Below, piece by piece: positions 25,591 through 34,001 of a DNA stretch of 64,000 nucleotides. The notes beneath the pieces are model-generated. The model was given only the letters and a program-made list of their open reading frames with translations, had not been told where the DNA came from and did not search any database. Origin of the DNA: Sphingomonas naasensis (GTDB lineage: Bacteria; Pseudomonadota; Alphaproteobacteria; Sphingomonadales; Sphingomonadaceae); NCBI RefSeq assembly GCF_004792695.1, contig NZ_SRXU01000006.1, positions 186,001 to 250,000 on the forward strand, written 5' to 3'. Position numbers and translations under genes: made by a program. Each line of letters opens with the position of its first letter. The first letter of the stretch is position 1.

Positions 25591-25977
25591 TCACCGAAAC
25601 GGCCGGCGATCGCCGATCCACAGGCTCGTCGAATCGCGCTCGTCGGGCGGCACGCGCAGCTTGAGCCCCCAGCCGCGCACCGTCTCGATCGGATCGGCGC
25701 CGCCGACCGCGCGGAACTTGCCGCGGATGCGATAGACGATCACGTCGCGGATCGATGCGCTCGACGCGCCGTCGCGCAGCACCTGATCGACCTCGGCCCA
25801 TGTCGCGCGCCCGCGCCGGACCAGCAGCAGCATCAGCGCGGCTTCCAGCGGAGACAGCCGCAGGGGCGCGCGGCCGAGCCACAATTGGAGCGGCTCGAAG
25901 TCGACCGTCAGCGCGCCGCGACGCAGCACCGCCAATCGCGGGATCTCGATCCGGGTAAAGGGTGTGGCGATGTGCAT
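25591..25977 (-). CDS. stand-alone OmpR/PhoB-type winged-helix protein
   Basis: A 128-residue protein resembling the C-terminal DNA-binding domain of OmpR/PhoB response regulators. LRLSPLEAALMLLLVRRGRATWAEVDQVL gives the first helices, SIRDVIVYRIRGKF the recognition helix, and DPIETVRGWGLKLRV the hairpin wing. There is no receiver domain. Upstream residues (about 1-40) form the beta-sheet leader expected before the first helix. It is convergent with the LprI-like gene, four bases apart. Regulatory target unknown. Confidence 0.75.
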   Translation of the reverse strand: MHIATPFTRIEIPRLAVLRRGALTVDFEPLQLWLGRAPLRLSPLEAALMLLLVRRGRATWAEVDQVLRDGASSASIRDVIVYRIRGKFRAVGGADPIETVRGWGLKLRVPPDERDSTSLWIGDRRPFR

Positions 25978-26038
25978 TTTGCTGGCTCGCTGGATTGTGG
26001 CTGGGCGCAGATCGGGGCGGAAGGGCCGCGCCTATGAT

Positions 26039-26527
26039 TCAGCGCCGATCATATTCGCGCGTGACGCCGTCCGAGGTCAGCTTGAGCGTGCTGCCGCTGA
26101 CGGCGAAAGCGAAATCCTCGGCGGTCGCCCAGTTGCGCGTTTCCTTGACCGCGCTGCTGTTGCAGCTGTCCTCGATGCGCCGGACGCTCGCGGTCGGCAG
26201 GAAGCGGATCTTGCCGTTCGCGACCTGCACCCTGCCCTTTTTCCAGAACATGATCCGATTGGTGCACATTGAGCCGGTCTGCAGATAGCCGGTCTGGACG
26301 AAGCCGCCATTGCTCGTGAAGCGCAGCGCGCCGCCCGAGCCGTTCGGCGTGACGAAGCGGTTGGTGGCGGGGTTGTACTGGTCGACGGTGGAGGCGCTGC
26401 CCCACCGCCAATCCCCGCTCAACCGGGCGTCCATGCTCGCCTGAGTCGCCGATTGGCCCGCACGCGCGAGCGCCGCTCCGGCGCCAACCGCAGCCAATAT
26501 CGCCAGGCCTGTGACCATCTTACGCAT
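26039..26527 (-). CDS. secreted hypothetical protein, lipocalin-like size
   Basis: A 162-residue protein with a clean signal peptide (MRKMVTGLAILAAVGAGAALARA). The mature part, starting LSGDWRWGSAST and continuing with alternating strands (GALRFTSNGGFVQTGYL, KGRVQVANGKIRFLPTA, LKLTSDGVTREYDR), suggests a small beta-barrel. Two Cys (in MCTNR and DSCNSS) may pair. I do not recognise the family. It lies in a group of small unrelated genes. Confidence 0.72.
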   Translation of the reverse strand: MRKMVTGLAILAAVGAGAALARAGQSATQASMDARLSGDWRWGSASTVDQYNPATNRFVTPNGSGGALRFTSNGGFVQTGYLQTGSMCTNRIMFWKKGRVQVANGKIRFLPTASVRRIEDSCNSSAVKETRNWATAEDFAFAVSGSTLKLTSDGVTREYDRR

Positions 26528-26734
26528 GCCGATCGTCCCACTTCGCTGCCGATTCGAGCAACGGCACCAAAGCTACTGCGGGACGGCGCGGAACGATTGT
26601 TCGGCTTTGCGGAAATGCGGCCTGCGTCGATGCGCGCCGCAAGACGCAACAAGAACCACGTGCCGATGCGGCTATCTTCCGTGCTTCAGTTGCAGCAAGG
26701 CGGCGGCGTGGCCCCTTCGGGAGAAACAATCGCG

Positions 26735-27034
26735 ATGATCCTCGTAACCGGCACGATCCGCCTTCCCGCCGCGAGGCTCGACGCGGCGCTGCCCGTCATG
26801 CGCGAGATGATCGCACAGAGCCGCGCCGAGGATGGCTGCATCGATTATTCCTATGCGCGCGACCTGCTCGACCCCGATCTGATCCGGGTGGCGGAGATGT
26901 GGCGCAGCAGGGAAGCGCTCGACGCCCATTTCGGCGCCCCGCACCTTGCCCGCTGGCGGCAGAGCTGGGCCGGGCTGGGCATCACCGATCGCAACCTCGT
27001 TCTGCACGAGGTCCATGCCTCCAGCCCGACCTGA
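26735..27034 (+). CDS. ABM-domain putative quinol monooxygenase
   Basis: A 99-residue protein of the antibiotic-biosynthesis monooxygenase (ABM/YgiN-like) dimeric ferredoxin-like fold. The order VTGTIRLPAARLDAALPVMREMIAQSRAEDGCIDYSYARDL, then IRVAEMWRSREALDAHF and HLARW, is typical. Small family members oxidise quinols or act on other aromatics without cofactor. The ATG at 26735 follows GGGAGAAA; an upstream in-frame extension has no family homology. Confidence 0.85.
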   Translation: MILVTGTIRLPAARLDAALPVMREMIAQSRAEDGCIDYSYARDLLDPDLIRVAEMWRSREALDAHFGAPHLARWRQSWAGLGITDRNLVLHEVHASSPT

Positions 27035-27048
27035 GCCGCGCCGCGCGT

Positions 27049-27897
27049 TCAGCGCACCGCCTGCATCCGCGCCGCCACGCCGTTCCAGTCGGTCATGAAG
27101 GCCGCGGCGTAGATGCGGCCGACATTGTCCGTGGGCCGCGCCACGCGACGGGCCAGCTCCGAGGCGCCGTTGCCGGTGCGCAATTGCACGTCGAGGAATT
27201 GCAATCGGGTTGCCGGGACCTTGGGATCGAGCAAGTCCGGATTCGGCGCGCGCGCGATGCGTCCGCTCACCGGCACGACCTCGTCAACCGCGAGCGGTCG
27301 GCCATTGGCGACGACGTACAGGACATCGGCGTCGCCCACGCGGCGCAGCCGCGATCCGTAGCAGACGCCGCGCTCGCCGGGATCGCGGCCGCGCGCCGGC
27401 TCGGTGTTGAACAGCACGTTGATGTTGGTCCCCTCGCCGGGGGTGAAATAGCCGCCGTCGCGCTGGAAGGTCGCCGGGTCCTCGAGATGGATCGGATAGG
27501 CCATCAGCGTGAGATTGGCCTCGATGAGGCCCGAGCTCGCGCGGCGCATGTTGATGGTGGGGATGATGCTGACGCCGTGCAGCTCGCGGAGCGATGGCTG
27601 CGCCATCAACGCGTCGAGCGCCACCGCGAGCTTGCGCGAGATGAGGTCGGCGTCCGCTTTGGAGATGTTCGAGCGCGGCGCGACGAAGGTCCGCGCGGTG
27701 GTGCGGCGCAGCCCCGGTGCGCGTGCCGAGGCATCGGCATCCGGAAGCACGGTGCCTGCCGGATGGCGCTTCCAGAACTCGACGACATAGGCACCCTTGA
27801 AGACGTTGCCGTTCGGCAGAACGCACGCCGATTGCGCCATTGCCGGCGGCGCGGGCGCAAGCGCGAGCAGAATGATCGATGCAGATACGCGCGACAC
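27049..27897 (-). CDS. exported hypothetical protein
   Basis: A 282-residue protein beginning at a GTG with a strong GGAGG four bases upstream. The signal peptide SRVSASIILLALAPAPPAMAQS is clear. The mature protein has no motif I recognise; it has alternating charged and hydrophobic segments, INMRRASSGLIEANLTLMAYPIHL, and two Cys (ACVLPNG near the N-terminus and RGVCYGS) that could pair. It is convergent with the ABM gene. A periplasmic or secreted role is inferred from the signal only. Confidence 0.72.
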   Translation of the reverse strand: MSRVSASIILLALAPAPPAMAQSACVLPNGNVFKGAYVVEFWKRHPAGTVLPDADASARAPGLRRTTARTFVAPRSNISKADADLISRKLAVALDALMAQPSLRELHGVSIIPTINMRRASSGLIEANLTLMAYPIHLEDPATFQRDGGYFTPGEGTNINVLFNTEPARGRDPGERGVCYGSRLRRVGDADVLYVVANGRPLAVDEVVPVSGRIARAPNPDLLDPKVPATRLQFLDVQLRTGNGASELARRVARPTDNVGRIYAAAFMTDWNGVAARMQAVR

Positions 27898-28028
27898 GGG
27901 ACCTCCAGCGGCTCCGGATAGCCTGGCGGTGCGCACGGATATTGTCGCAGGTTGCGCCTTTCGGCCCCGACGGGGCACGCGCAGGTTCGCGCGATTGCGG
28001 GAAGAGGCAGGTCTATCCTTAGGGCGGC

Positions 28029-28104
28029 TGGTGGAGCTGAGGGGAATCGAACCCCTGACCTCTGCAGTGCGATTGCAGCGCTCTCCCATCTGAGCTACAG
28101 CCCC
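28029..28104 (-). tRNA. tRNA-Ala (CGC)
   Basis: A 76-base cloverleaf on the minus strand including encoded CCA. The acceptor stem begins GGGGCTG and has the G3:U70 pair that identifies alanine tRNAs. The anticodon stem CTGCA/TGCAG encloses a loop with anticodon CGC, reading GCG codons. The T-arm GGTTCGATTCC is standard. Confidence 0.95.
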
Positions 28105-28335
28105 GCCGCCGGCCCCCGGTCGCCCGGGAGGCGCACCCCTTAGCGGGCCGCGAACCGCGATGCAACCGGGTTGCGATCGCCGCGACGGAACGCCTTCGCA
28201 CCGCGCCGAAAAAGGCTGCAAATTCGGCAAGATGCCGGAACCTTCCCCGCTTCTCGCACGCTGAATCACCGTCGGCGCAGCGGCGATTTCGCGTCCGCGG
28301 CGCCCTGTCCGACCAGTGACCAGGAGAGACGTGCG

Positions 28336-29289
28336 ATGGACGACCGCAACAGCCGCTACGGGCGGCGCGACTTCTATGGCCAGAGCGGCCCGCAAGACTA
28401 TGGCGAGGATTACGGCTCGGGCCGCGACTATACCTATTCCAGCGCGCGCGATTATGCCGCGGCCGGCGAGATCGGCTCCGGCCGGCGCGAACGCGGCCAT
28501 GGCGGCTATGGCACGCGCGACGAGCAAGACTGGCGCGATCGCGGCAGCGGCTATGGCGCGCGAAGCTATGGCGATCGCGACCGCGGCGGGACCGACCGAT
28601 ATCGCAGCGCTCCGACCGGGCAGCGCGCCTTCCGCGACGAAGGCGATTCCGATCGCGGCTATGCGCGGGGCCGGTTCGGCCATGGCGAGGATCGCAGCTT
28701 CCTCGAGCGCGCGGGCGACGAGGTTCGTTCATGGTTCGGCGACGAGGACGCCGAGCGCCGCCGCGAAATGGACCAGCGCTATGACGACCGCGTCGGCCGC
28801 GGCGAACGCGCGCGCGATGCCGCCGGCGACGGCCATTACCATGCGTGGCGCCGCCAGCGTATCGCAGAGCTCGATCGCGATTATGACGAGTATCGCCGCG
28901 AGAATTCGCAGCGCTTCCACAACGAGTTCACCAGCTGGCGGTCCGAACGCCAGGGACAGCGCGATTCGCTGCAGCGCGTGAACGAGCACATGGAAGTGAT
29001 CGGCTCGGACGGCAGCCATGTCGGCACCGTCGACAAGGTGCGCGGCGACCGCATCCTGCTGACCAGGAGCGACAGCGAAGCCGGCGGGCACCACCATTCG
29101 ATCCCGTCGCGCTGGATTCAGTCGGTCGACGACGAGGTGACGCTGCGCAAGAGCGCCGCCGAGGCGCAGGCGCATTGGCGCGACGAGGATCGTTCGGGTG
29201 CGCTGTTCGGCGAGGGCGACGACGACCGGAGCCGCGAGGACTGGTCGAGCGAGCGCAACCTCAATCGCAGCTTCTCGGGCACCTATTGA
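28336..29289 (+). CDS. SWFGD/DUF2171 domain protein
   Basis: A 317-residue soluble protein of very biased composition. The first 115 residues are rich in Gly, Tyr, Arg, Asp and Ser with RDY, GYG and DR repeats and should be disordered. The SWFGD motif is at residues 132-136, followed by a charged helical segment (RREMDQRYDDRV to about 205). A C-terminal DUF2171 domain (about 218-272: HMEVIGSDGSHVGTVDKV, SIPSRWIQSVDDEVTL) resembles PRC-barrel-like folds. AGGAGAG precedes the ATG at 28336. Such proteins are common in sphingomonads and are often thought stress-related; the function is not established. It ends in a strong terminator. Confidence 0.82.
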   Translation: MDDRNSRYGRRDFYGQSGPQDYGEDYGSGRDYTYSSARDYAAAGEIGSGRRERGHGGYGTRDEQDWRDRGSGYGARSYGDRDRGGTDRYRSAPTGQRAFRDEGDSDRGYARGRFGHGEDRSFLERAGDEVRSWFGDEDAERRREMDQRYDDRVGRGERARDAAGDGHYHAWRRQRIAELDRDYDEYRRENSQRFHNEFTSWRSERQGQRDSLQRVNEHMEVIGSDGSHVGTVDKVRGDRILLTRSDSEAGGHHHSIPSRWIQSVDDEVTLRKSAAEAQAHWRDEDRSGALFGEGDDDRSREDWSSERNLNRSFSGTY

Positions 29290-29321
29290 GCGAACGCACG
29301 CAGAGAAGGGTGAGCAAAACT

Positions 29322-29356
29322 GGGCCCGGGGAGCGATCCCCGGGCCCTTCTTTTTT
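29322..29356 (+). terminator. intrinsic terminator after DUF2171 gene
   Basis: A ten-base-pair perfect GC stem (29322-29331 with 29338-29347), a six-base loop and TTCTTTTTT. It abuts the stop of the convergent alpha/beta-hydrolase gene at 29356, so the T tract overlaps that gene's last codons. Confidence 0.92.
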
Positions 29357-30273
29357 CAACCGGCGAGAAAGGCATTCAGCGTGGTCGCGAACTGGCCGGG
29401 CTGATCGAGCATCACGAAATGGGCGGACTCGCCGATCCCGGCGAAGGTGACGTTCGGGATCGCGGCATATTGCCCGCGGAAGAAGGCGTCGGCGCGGTCC
29501 TTCGCCGGATATTGGCTGTTCCAAGCATAGACGATCGTCGTCGGCGCGCGCACTGCCTTGAGCTCGCCGCGCACGTCGGTGGTCAGATCCTCGTAGAGCG
29601 CCAGCGCGGTGACGCGGGGATCGGCCGCCATCGCCCATTCGGTCGCCTTGGCGCGGCTCTCGGGCTTGAGCGTCAGCGACGCGACATTGGCCTCGGCGGC
29701 AGCCTTGCTCGGCGGCTTGCCATAGCTCGCGGTCACCGCATCGCGCATCTGCGCGGCGCGCGGCTCGACCATCGCCATCGTCATCTCGGTTCCCGGGGGC
29801 GCCATCAGCACCGCGAACCATGGCAGCGCGTCGACCACCATCAACCGGCCGACGCTCGCCGGCTGGCGCGCGGCGAGCATCAGCCCGACCAGCCCGCCCA
29901 TCGAATGCCCGACCACCGCCGGCGCCTTCAGCTTCTGCTGCGCGATCAGCGTCGTCAGATCGGCGACGATGCCGTCGAGCACGCCCGGCTTGAGATTGGC
30001 GCGCGGATCGTCACCGGCAAAGCCGTTGACCTGGACCAGATAGACGCTGTGGGTCTTGGCAAGCTCGGGTGCGACCCCGTCCCATACGGCGCGGGGACTG
30101 GACAGGCCGGGGATCAGGATCACCGGGCTGCCCTTGCCGATCACCTCGACCGAGATGTGCTCCATCTGGATCCGGTCGGCGGGGGCGACGATCGCGGCAT
30201 GCGCCGGCTGCGGGCCGAGGATGGCGGGAATGCTGGCGGTGGCCGCCAGTGCGAAGAGGATGCGAGCGATCAT
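29356..30273 (-). CDS. exported alpha/beta-hydrolase
   Basis: A 305-residue protein with a signal peptide (to about PAHAA). It shows the alpha/beta-hydrolase order: the oxyanion loop region VILIPGLSSPRAVWDG, the nucleophile Ser in GHSMGG, a probable acid in the AWNSQYPAKDR segment, and catalytic His in GESAHFVMLDQP. It is likely an esterase or lactonase; the substrate is unknown. The start overlaps the stop of the XRE regulator by ATGA, so it is the last gene of a three-gene operon. Confidence 0.85.
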   Translation of the reverse strand: MIARILFALAATASIPAILGPQPAHAAIVAPADRIQMEHISVEVIGKGSPVILIPGLSSPRAVWDGVAPELAKTHSVYLVQVNGFAGDDPRANLKPGVLDGIVADLTTLIAQQKLKAPAVVGHSMGGLVGLMLAARQPASVGRLMVVDALPWFAVLMAPPGTEMTMAMVEPRAAQMRDAVTASYGKPPSKAAAEANVASLTLKPESRAKATEWAMAADPRVTALALYEDLTTDVRGELKAVRAPTTIVYAWNSQYPAKDRADAFFRGQYAAIPNVTFAGIGESAHFVMLDQPGQFATTLNAFLAG

Positions 30274-30476
30274 TGGTCGTCCTTTGCCGGGTTGTGGAAG
30301 ATTTCCTCGATCGCCAGATCGAACAGGTCGGCGATCCTGAAGGCGAGCGGCAGCGACGGATCGTAGCGGCCGGTCTCGATGGCGTTGACGCTCTGGCGCG
30401 ACACTTCGAGCCGTTCGGCGAGATCCTGCTGGCTCCAGGCGCGTTCGGCGCGGAGCACGCGAAGGCGGTTCTTCAT
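30270..30476 (-). CDS. small XRE family regulator (YozG-like)
   Basis: A 68-residue stand-alone helix-turn-helix. RLRVLRAERAWSQQDLAERLEVSRQSVNAIETGRYDPSLPLAFRIADLFDLAIEEIF is the full Cro/CI-type domain of the YozG-like group. Such tiny regulators are usually encoded beside a small membrane protein, as here. The start (30476) and stop both overlap neighbours by four bases. An inverted repeat over the operon promoter is a likely binding site. Confidence 0.9.
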   Translation of the reverse strand: MKNRLRVLRAERAWSQQDLAERLEVSRQSVNAIETGRYDPSLPLAFRIADLFDLAIEEIFHNPAKDDQ

Positions 30477-30901
30477 TCGCCTCCTCCCGCAAGCCGGTCG
30501 CGCAGCGACAGGAAGCATTGGAACAGCCCGAAGCAGCCACACCAGATCGGGAAGGAGAGGAAGGTGGGGAAGTGCGGGACCACCTCGCGATCCTCGAGGA
30601 ACCCCCAGATCGTCGTCAGCGCAAGCAGGATGCCGAGCCCGCCGATCATGGCGACGATGAGGCGGTTGCGGATGAACTCGTCCCGCTCCTCGACGAGATA
30701 CAAGCCCATCACCCCGATCACCGCGACGAGCGGCAGCGCCGGCAGTAGCGCGAGGAGGAACAGCAGCGCCCCCTCCGGGTGATAGGCCCTGATCGCCCAG
30801 GTCGAGACGAGCAGCAGGCCGACATAGCCGAGCATGCCCGGAACGAAGCGCCGCACATAGCGGCGCTGCGCCGGATTATGGGCTCCCTTGCGAACGAACA
30901 T
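30473..30901 (-). CDS. four-helix membrane protein of XRE operon
   Basis: A 142-residue membrane protein with about four hydrophobic helices (residues 22-40, 46-68, 83-103, 113-130) and a charged loop VEERDEFIRNR between helices two and three. The type is common beside YozG-like regulators. It is the first gene of the operon. The ribosome-binding site is GGGAG before the ATG at 30901. Its function is unknown; a sensor or partner role for the XRE protein is an inference from conserved pairing. Confidence 0.78.
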   Translation of the reverse strand: MFVRKGAHNPAQRRYVRRFVPGMLGYVGLLLVSTWAIRAYHPEGALLFLLALLPALPLVAVIGVMGLYLVEERDEFIRNRLIVAMIGGLGILLALTTIWGFLEDREVVPHFPTFLSFPIWCGCFGLFQCFLSLRDRLAGGGE

Positions 30902-30922
30902 GTCAAGCTCCCTTTCGAGTTA

Positions 30923-30960
30923 GTAAAGTGAGCTTTACGTAGCACCAGTATCAATGTCAA
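30923..30960 (-). promoter_or_regulatory. sigma-70-like promoter with overlapping inverted repeat
   Basis: On the minus strand TTGACA (30960-30955) is followed after 17 bases by TAAAGC (30937-30932). The inverted repeat GTAAAG (30923-30928) / CTTTAC (30933-30938) with a four-base spacer covers the -10 region. This suits repression of the XRE operon by its own regulator. Confidence 0.55.
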
Positions 30961-31082
30961 CTGTCTTTTACATTAAGGAAAGCAATCGCGACACAGAGAC
31001 AAGCGTTGTTGTCGTTACCGCCCTCGCCCTTCCGCGCGATAGGCCGGTAGCCGCGCCGGCGAACTGCGCCTAAGGCGCGACG

Positions 31083-31463
31083 ATGAGTCCGATCGAACTC
31101 TATGGCCGGCTGATCGCCTGGGTGGGCGACGGCACCGGCGCTCCCGACACCGTGCTCCACATCCATGCCGGCATGGCGGTGCTGCTCTTCGTGCGCGTCG
31201 TCACCGGCCGATCACTGGCGACGCCGTGGCCGCTGCTCGCGGTCTATCTCGCCGAGTTCGTCAACGAAGTGCTCGATCGCATCAACCACGGGCAATGGAT
31301 GCCCGATACGACGAGCGACGTGCTCAACACCGTGTTCTGGCCGACGGTGCTGTTCCTTGGATTGCGGATCCGGCGCGCGCGGATCGAGCATCCCTTGCCG
31401 GGCGCCGGGGCGGCACCGGTCGAGCAGCCCGGGCACGTAGCGGCCGCTGCCGAGCAGCGCTGA
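31083..31463 (+). CDS. small membrane hypothetical protein
   Basis: A 126-residue protein with two or three hydrophobic segments (about residues 28-40, 48-62 and 82-95). Charged motifs HIHAGM and EFVNEVLDRI lie at membrane edges, and the tail is low in complexity and rich in Ala, Pro and Glu. I do not recognise the family. It diverges from the XRE operon. The following 143 bases up to 31606 hold no visible gene. Confidence 0.62.
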   Translation: MSPIELYGRLIAWVGDGTGAPDTVLHIHAGMAVLLFVRVVTGRSLATPWPLLAVYLAEFVNEVLDRINHGQWMPDTTSDVLNTVFWPTVLFLGLRIRRARIEHPLPGAGAAPVEQPGHVAAAAEQR

Positions 31464-31606
31464 GCGGGATTTGTGGCCGGAAGGCCGTGCTTTCCGTAGT
31501 GACAGCTTCCGGCCACGCACTGGCTCGCGAAGAGGGATCCAAGCGAGCCGGGGTAACGTGTCACGGCCGAGGGCCTCGACGCAAGCCCCCTTTGACTGGC
31601 CGGTGC

Positions 31607-33007
31607 TCAGCGTCCGCGGAGTTGTTCGACCATCGTCTGGGCGAGCAGGCTGAGTGTGTCGTCTCGGGCGCCCATAACGACGATCCTGTCCCCCGGCCGC
31701 GCCTGCGCGACGAGATGCGCCGCCGCCGCATCGCGATCGGGAATATGGAGCGCCTGCGCGACGGTGGCGGCGATATCGGCGACGATATCGGCGCTGGTCA
31801 CCTCGCGCGTGACGGTGCCGCCCTGGAACACCGGATCGGGCAGCACGAGCAGATCGTCACCGCGCAGCTTCGCCGCGAACATCGCGACAAGCTCGCTGCG
31901 CATCACCTTGAGCGGGCCATAGCCGTGCGGCTGGAACAGCAGCAGCAGCCGGCCGGGAAAAGCGTGCAGCGTGTCGAGCGTCGCCGCGATCTTGTCGGGA
32001 TTGTGCCCGAAATCGTCGATCACCGCGATCTCGCCTGCCTCGCCGACCAGCTCGAAGCGCCGCCTGAGGCCGGTGAACCCCTGAATCGCCCGTGCCGCCT
32101 CGCCGAGATCGATCCCCGCCGCGGCCACGGCAGCGAGCGCAGCGAGCGCGTTCGAGACATTGTGCCGCCCCGGCACCTGCAGCGTGACCGGGATCGAAGC
32201 ATGGTCCTTCCGGGCGAGCTCGAACGACACGCCGAAACGCTGCTCGATCAGATTGATCGCCGTGAGATCGGCGGGACGGTCGATCGCGAAGCTGGTCAGC
32301 CGCTCGGGCGGGACGGTCATCGCCAGCGCCGCGCCCTCGCCATTGTCGAGATTGACCACCGCATGCGCCGCCCTGGCGACAAAGGCGCCGAACAATTCGA
32401 TCAGTTTCTCCATCGGCATGTGATCGAGGCTGACATTGTTGAGCACCGCGACCTTGGGCCAATAGAGCGCGATCGAGCCGTCGCTCTCGTCGACTTCGCT
32501 GACATAGGCATCGCCGGCGCCGGCCAGCGCGCTGGCGAAGGGCGCGTCGGGCGAGACGAAGTTCTTCATCACCGCGCCGTTCATCACCGTCGGATCGCGC
32601 CCGCAGACGTGGAGGATCCAGCCGATCATGCCCGTGACAGTCGATTTGCCGCTGGTCCCCGCCACGCCGATCGACTGCGGCGCCGCGTTGAACAGCTTCG
32701 CGTTGAGCTCGGCGCGAGTCATACGCTCGCTGCCCAGCTCGGCGGCGCGGACCATGTCGGGCACGCTCGCCTCGATCGCGGCGGAGGCCACCACGATCTG
32801 ATCCGACGAGGTGATCCCGCTGCCGTCCTGCGGGAACAGCGCGACCCCGCGCCGCGCGAGATCGTCGAACTTGGCGGGGAGCCGGCCGGCGTCGAGGCTG
32901 CGGTCCGATCCCGCCACCGTCGCGCCCTGCCCCGCGAGGATCATCGCCAGCGGCATCATTCCCGATCCACCGATGCCGACGAAGAAGTAGGGTTTGCCAT
33001 GCTGCAT
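31607..33007 (-). CDS. Mur ligase family protein (Mpl/MurC-like)
   Basis: A 466-residue ATP-dependent ligase. An N-terminal Rossmann-like domain (FVGIGGSGMMPLAMIL) resembles MurC/Mpl. The central ATP-binding domain has the P-loop GTSGKST at 117-123 and YVSEVDESDGS. The C-terminal domain carries DDFGHNPDKI, the Mur His/Asp motif, here DFGHNP rather than the DYAHHP of MurC. That variant, and the gene next door, suggest a murein-peptide recycling ligase (Mpl-like) rather than the essential MurC, which normally lies in the dcw cluster. The ATG at 33007 starts the conserved domain. It is divergent from the LD-carboxypeptidase gene, 38 bases apart. Confidence 0.82.
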   Translation of the reverse strand: MQHGKPYFFVGIGGSGMMPLAMILAGQGATVAGSDRSLDAGRLPAKFDDLARRGVALFPQDGSGITSSDQIVVASAAIEASVPDMVRAAELGSERMTRAELNAKLFNAAPQSIGVAGTSGKSTVTGMIGWILHVCGRDPTVMNGAVMKNFVSPDAPFASALAGAGDAYVSEVDESDGSIALYWPKVAVLNNVSLDHMPMEKLIELFGAFVARAAHAVVNLDNGEGAALAMTVPPERLTSFAIDRPADLTAINLIEQRFGVSFELARKDHASIPVTLQVPGRHNVSNALAALAAVAAAGIDLGEAARAIQGFTGLRRRFELVGEAGEIAVIDDFGHNPDKIAATLDTLHAFPGRLLLLFQPHGYGPLKVMRSELVAMFAAKLRGDDLLVLPDPVFQGGTVTREVTSADIVADIAATVAQALHIPDRDAAAAHLVAQARPGDRIVVMGARDDTLSLLAQTMVEQLRGR

Positions 33008-33045
33008 GGGCGGGCTATCGGCGGTTTGAAGCGAAGGGGCAAGGC

Positions 33046-33864
33046 ATGCGCATCGGAGTCGTCGCACCAGCAAGACCGGTCACCCGCGAGAGCTCGCTGC
33101 GGATGGCAGCGTTCATGGCGCTGACCTATCCGGGGCACGACATCGTGTTCCATCCGCAATGCTATTTCGAGGCCGGGCATTTCGCCGGTACCGACGCGCA
33201 GCGCGCCGCGGCCTTTCTCGAGTTCGCCAATGATCCGGGCTTCGACGCGATCTGGTTCGCGCGCGGCGGCTATGGCTCGAACCGCATCCTCGACGCGGTG
33301 ATGCCCCAGCTCAACGCCGCCGCGGCGCGCAAGACGTATCTCGGCTTCTCGGACATGGGGTTCCTGCTCGGTGCGCTCTATGCGCGGCGGATCGGCCACC
33401 CGGTCCATGCCTCGATGGCGAGCAGCATCGGCAAGAACGATACCGGCGAGGCGGCGGGCTGGGCTTTGGGCTGGCTGATCGACAAGGACCGCCGCGCGCT
33501 CGAGCCGAGCCTCGCCGACGGGCGCCCCGCCGCGGCATTCAACCTCGCGATCCTGACGACGATGATCGGCACGCCGTGGCTGCCCGATCTCACCGATCAC
33601 GTGCTGATGATCGAGGAAGTCGACGAGCCGCTCTACCGGATCGATCGCATGCTCTTCCAGATGGCGCACGCCACTCAGCTCAAGGGCATCGCCGGGGTGC
33701 GGCTCGGCGCGGTGTCCGCGGTGGTCGACAACGGCAACGACTTTGGCGAGACGATCGAGCAGATCATCGTCCGCTGGTGCCGCGACATGAAGGTGCCCTA
33801 TCTCGGCCGCGCCGAGATCGGCCATGTCGAATTGAACCGCGTCGTGCCGTTCGGGGTGGCCTGA
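33046..33864 (+). CDS. LD-carboxypeptidase, peptidase family S66
   Basis: A 272-residue cytoplasmic S66 serine peptidase. It removes the terminal D-alanine from recycled murein tetrapeptides. Visible features are FARGGYGSNRIL (residues 71-82), the nucleophile Ser102 in GFSD, the Glu region MIEEVDEPLYRIDR and catalytic His260 in EIGHVELNRVVPFG. There is no signal peptide, as expected for LdcA. Its partner across the 38-base divergent promoter is a Mur ligase, so the pair is a small peptidoglycan-recycling unit. Confidence 0.9.
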   Translation: MRIGVVAPARPVTRESSLRMAAFMALTYPGHDIVFHPQCYFEAGHFAGTDAQRAAAFLEFANDPGFDAIWFARGGYGSNRILDAVMPQLNAAAARKTYLGFSDMGFLLGALYARRIGHPVHASMASSIGKNDTGEAAGWALGWLIDKDRRALEPSLADGRPAAAFNLAILTTMIGTPWLPDLTDHVLMIEEVDEPLYRIDRMLFQMAHATQLKGIAGVRLGAVSAVVDNGNDFGETIEQIIVRWCRDMKVPYLGRAEIGHVELNRVVPFGVA

Positions 33865-33867
33865 AGA

Positions 33868-33999
33868 AAATCCTCCCTCGCGCAGCGGGGGAGGTGGCAG
33901 CGAAGCTGACGGAGGGGGCGCCTCCGCAAGCGGCGTATTCGCGGAGAGGCCCCTCCGTCGCCTTCGGCGCCACCTCCCCCGGTTCCCGGGGGAGGATTT
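33868..33999. repeat. intergenic palindromic element, AATCCTCCC family (copy 1)
   Basis: A 132-bp imperfect palindrome filling the gap between two convergent stop codons. The outer arms are AAATCCTCC (33868-33876) and GGAGGATTT (33991-33999), with further GC-rich inverted pairs inside. Its left arm matches the element at 49276-49410 over about 30 bases. It may also act as a bidirectional terminator. Confidence 0.8.
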
Positions 34000-34001
34000 G
34001 T

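Noticed and set aside
33868..33999. CRISPR-like array
   Set aside because: The block is one inverted repeat, not repeated direct units with spacers.
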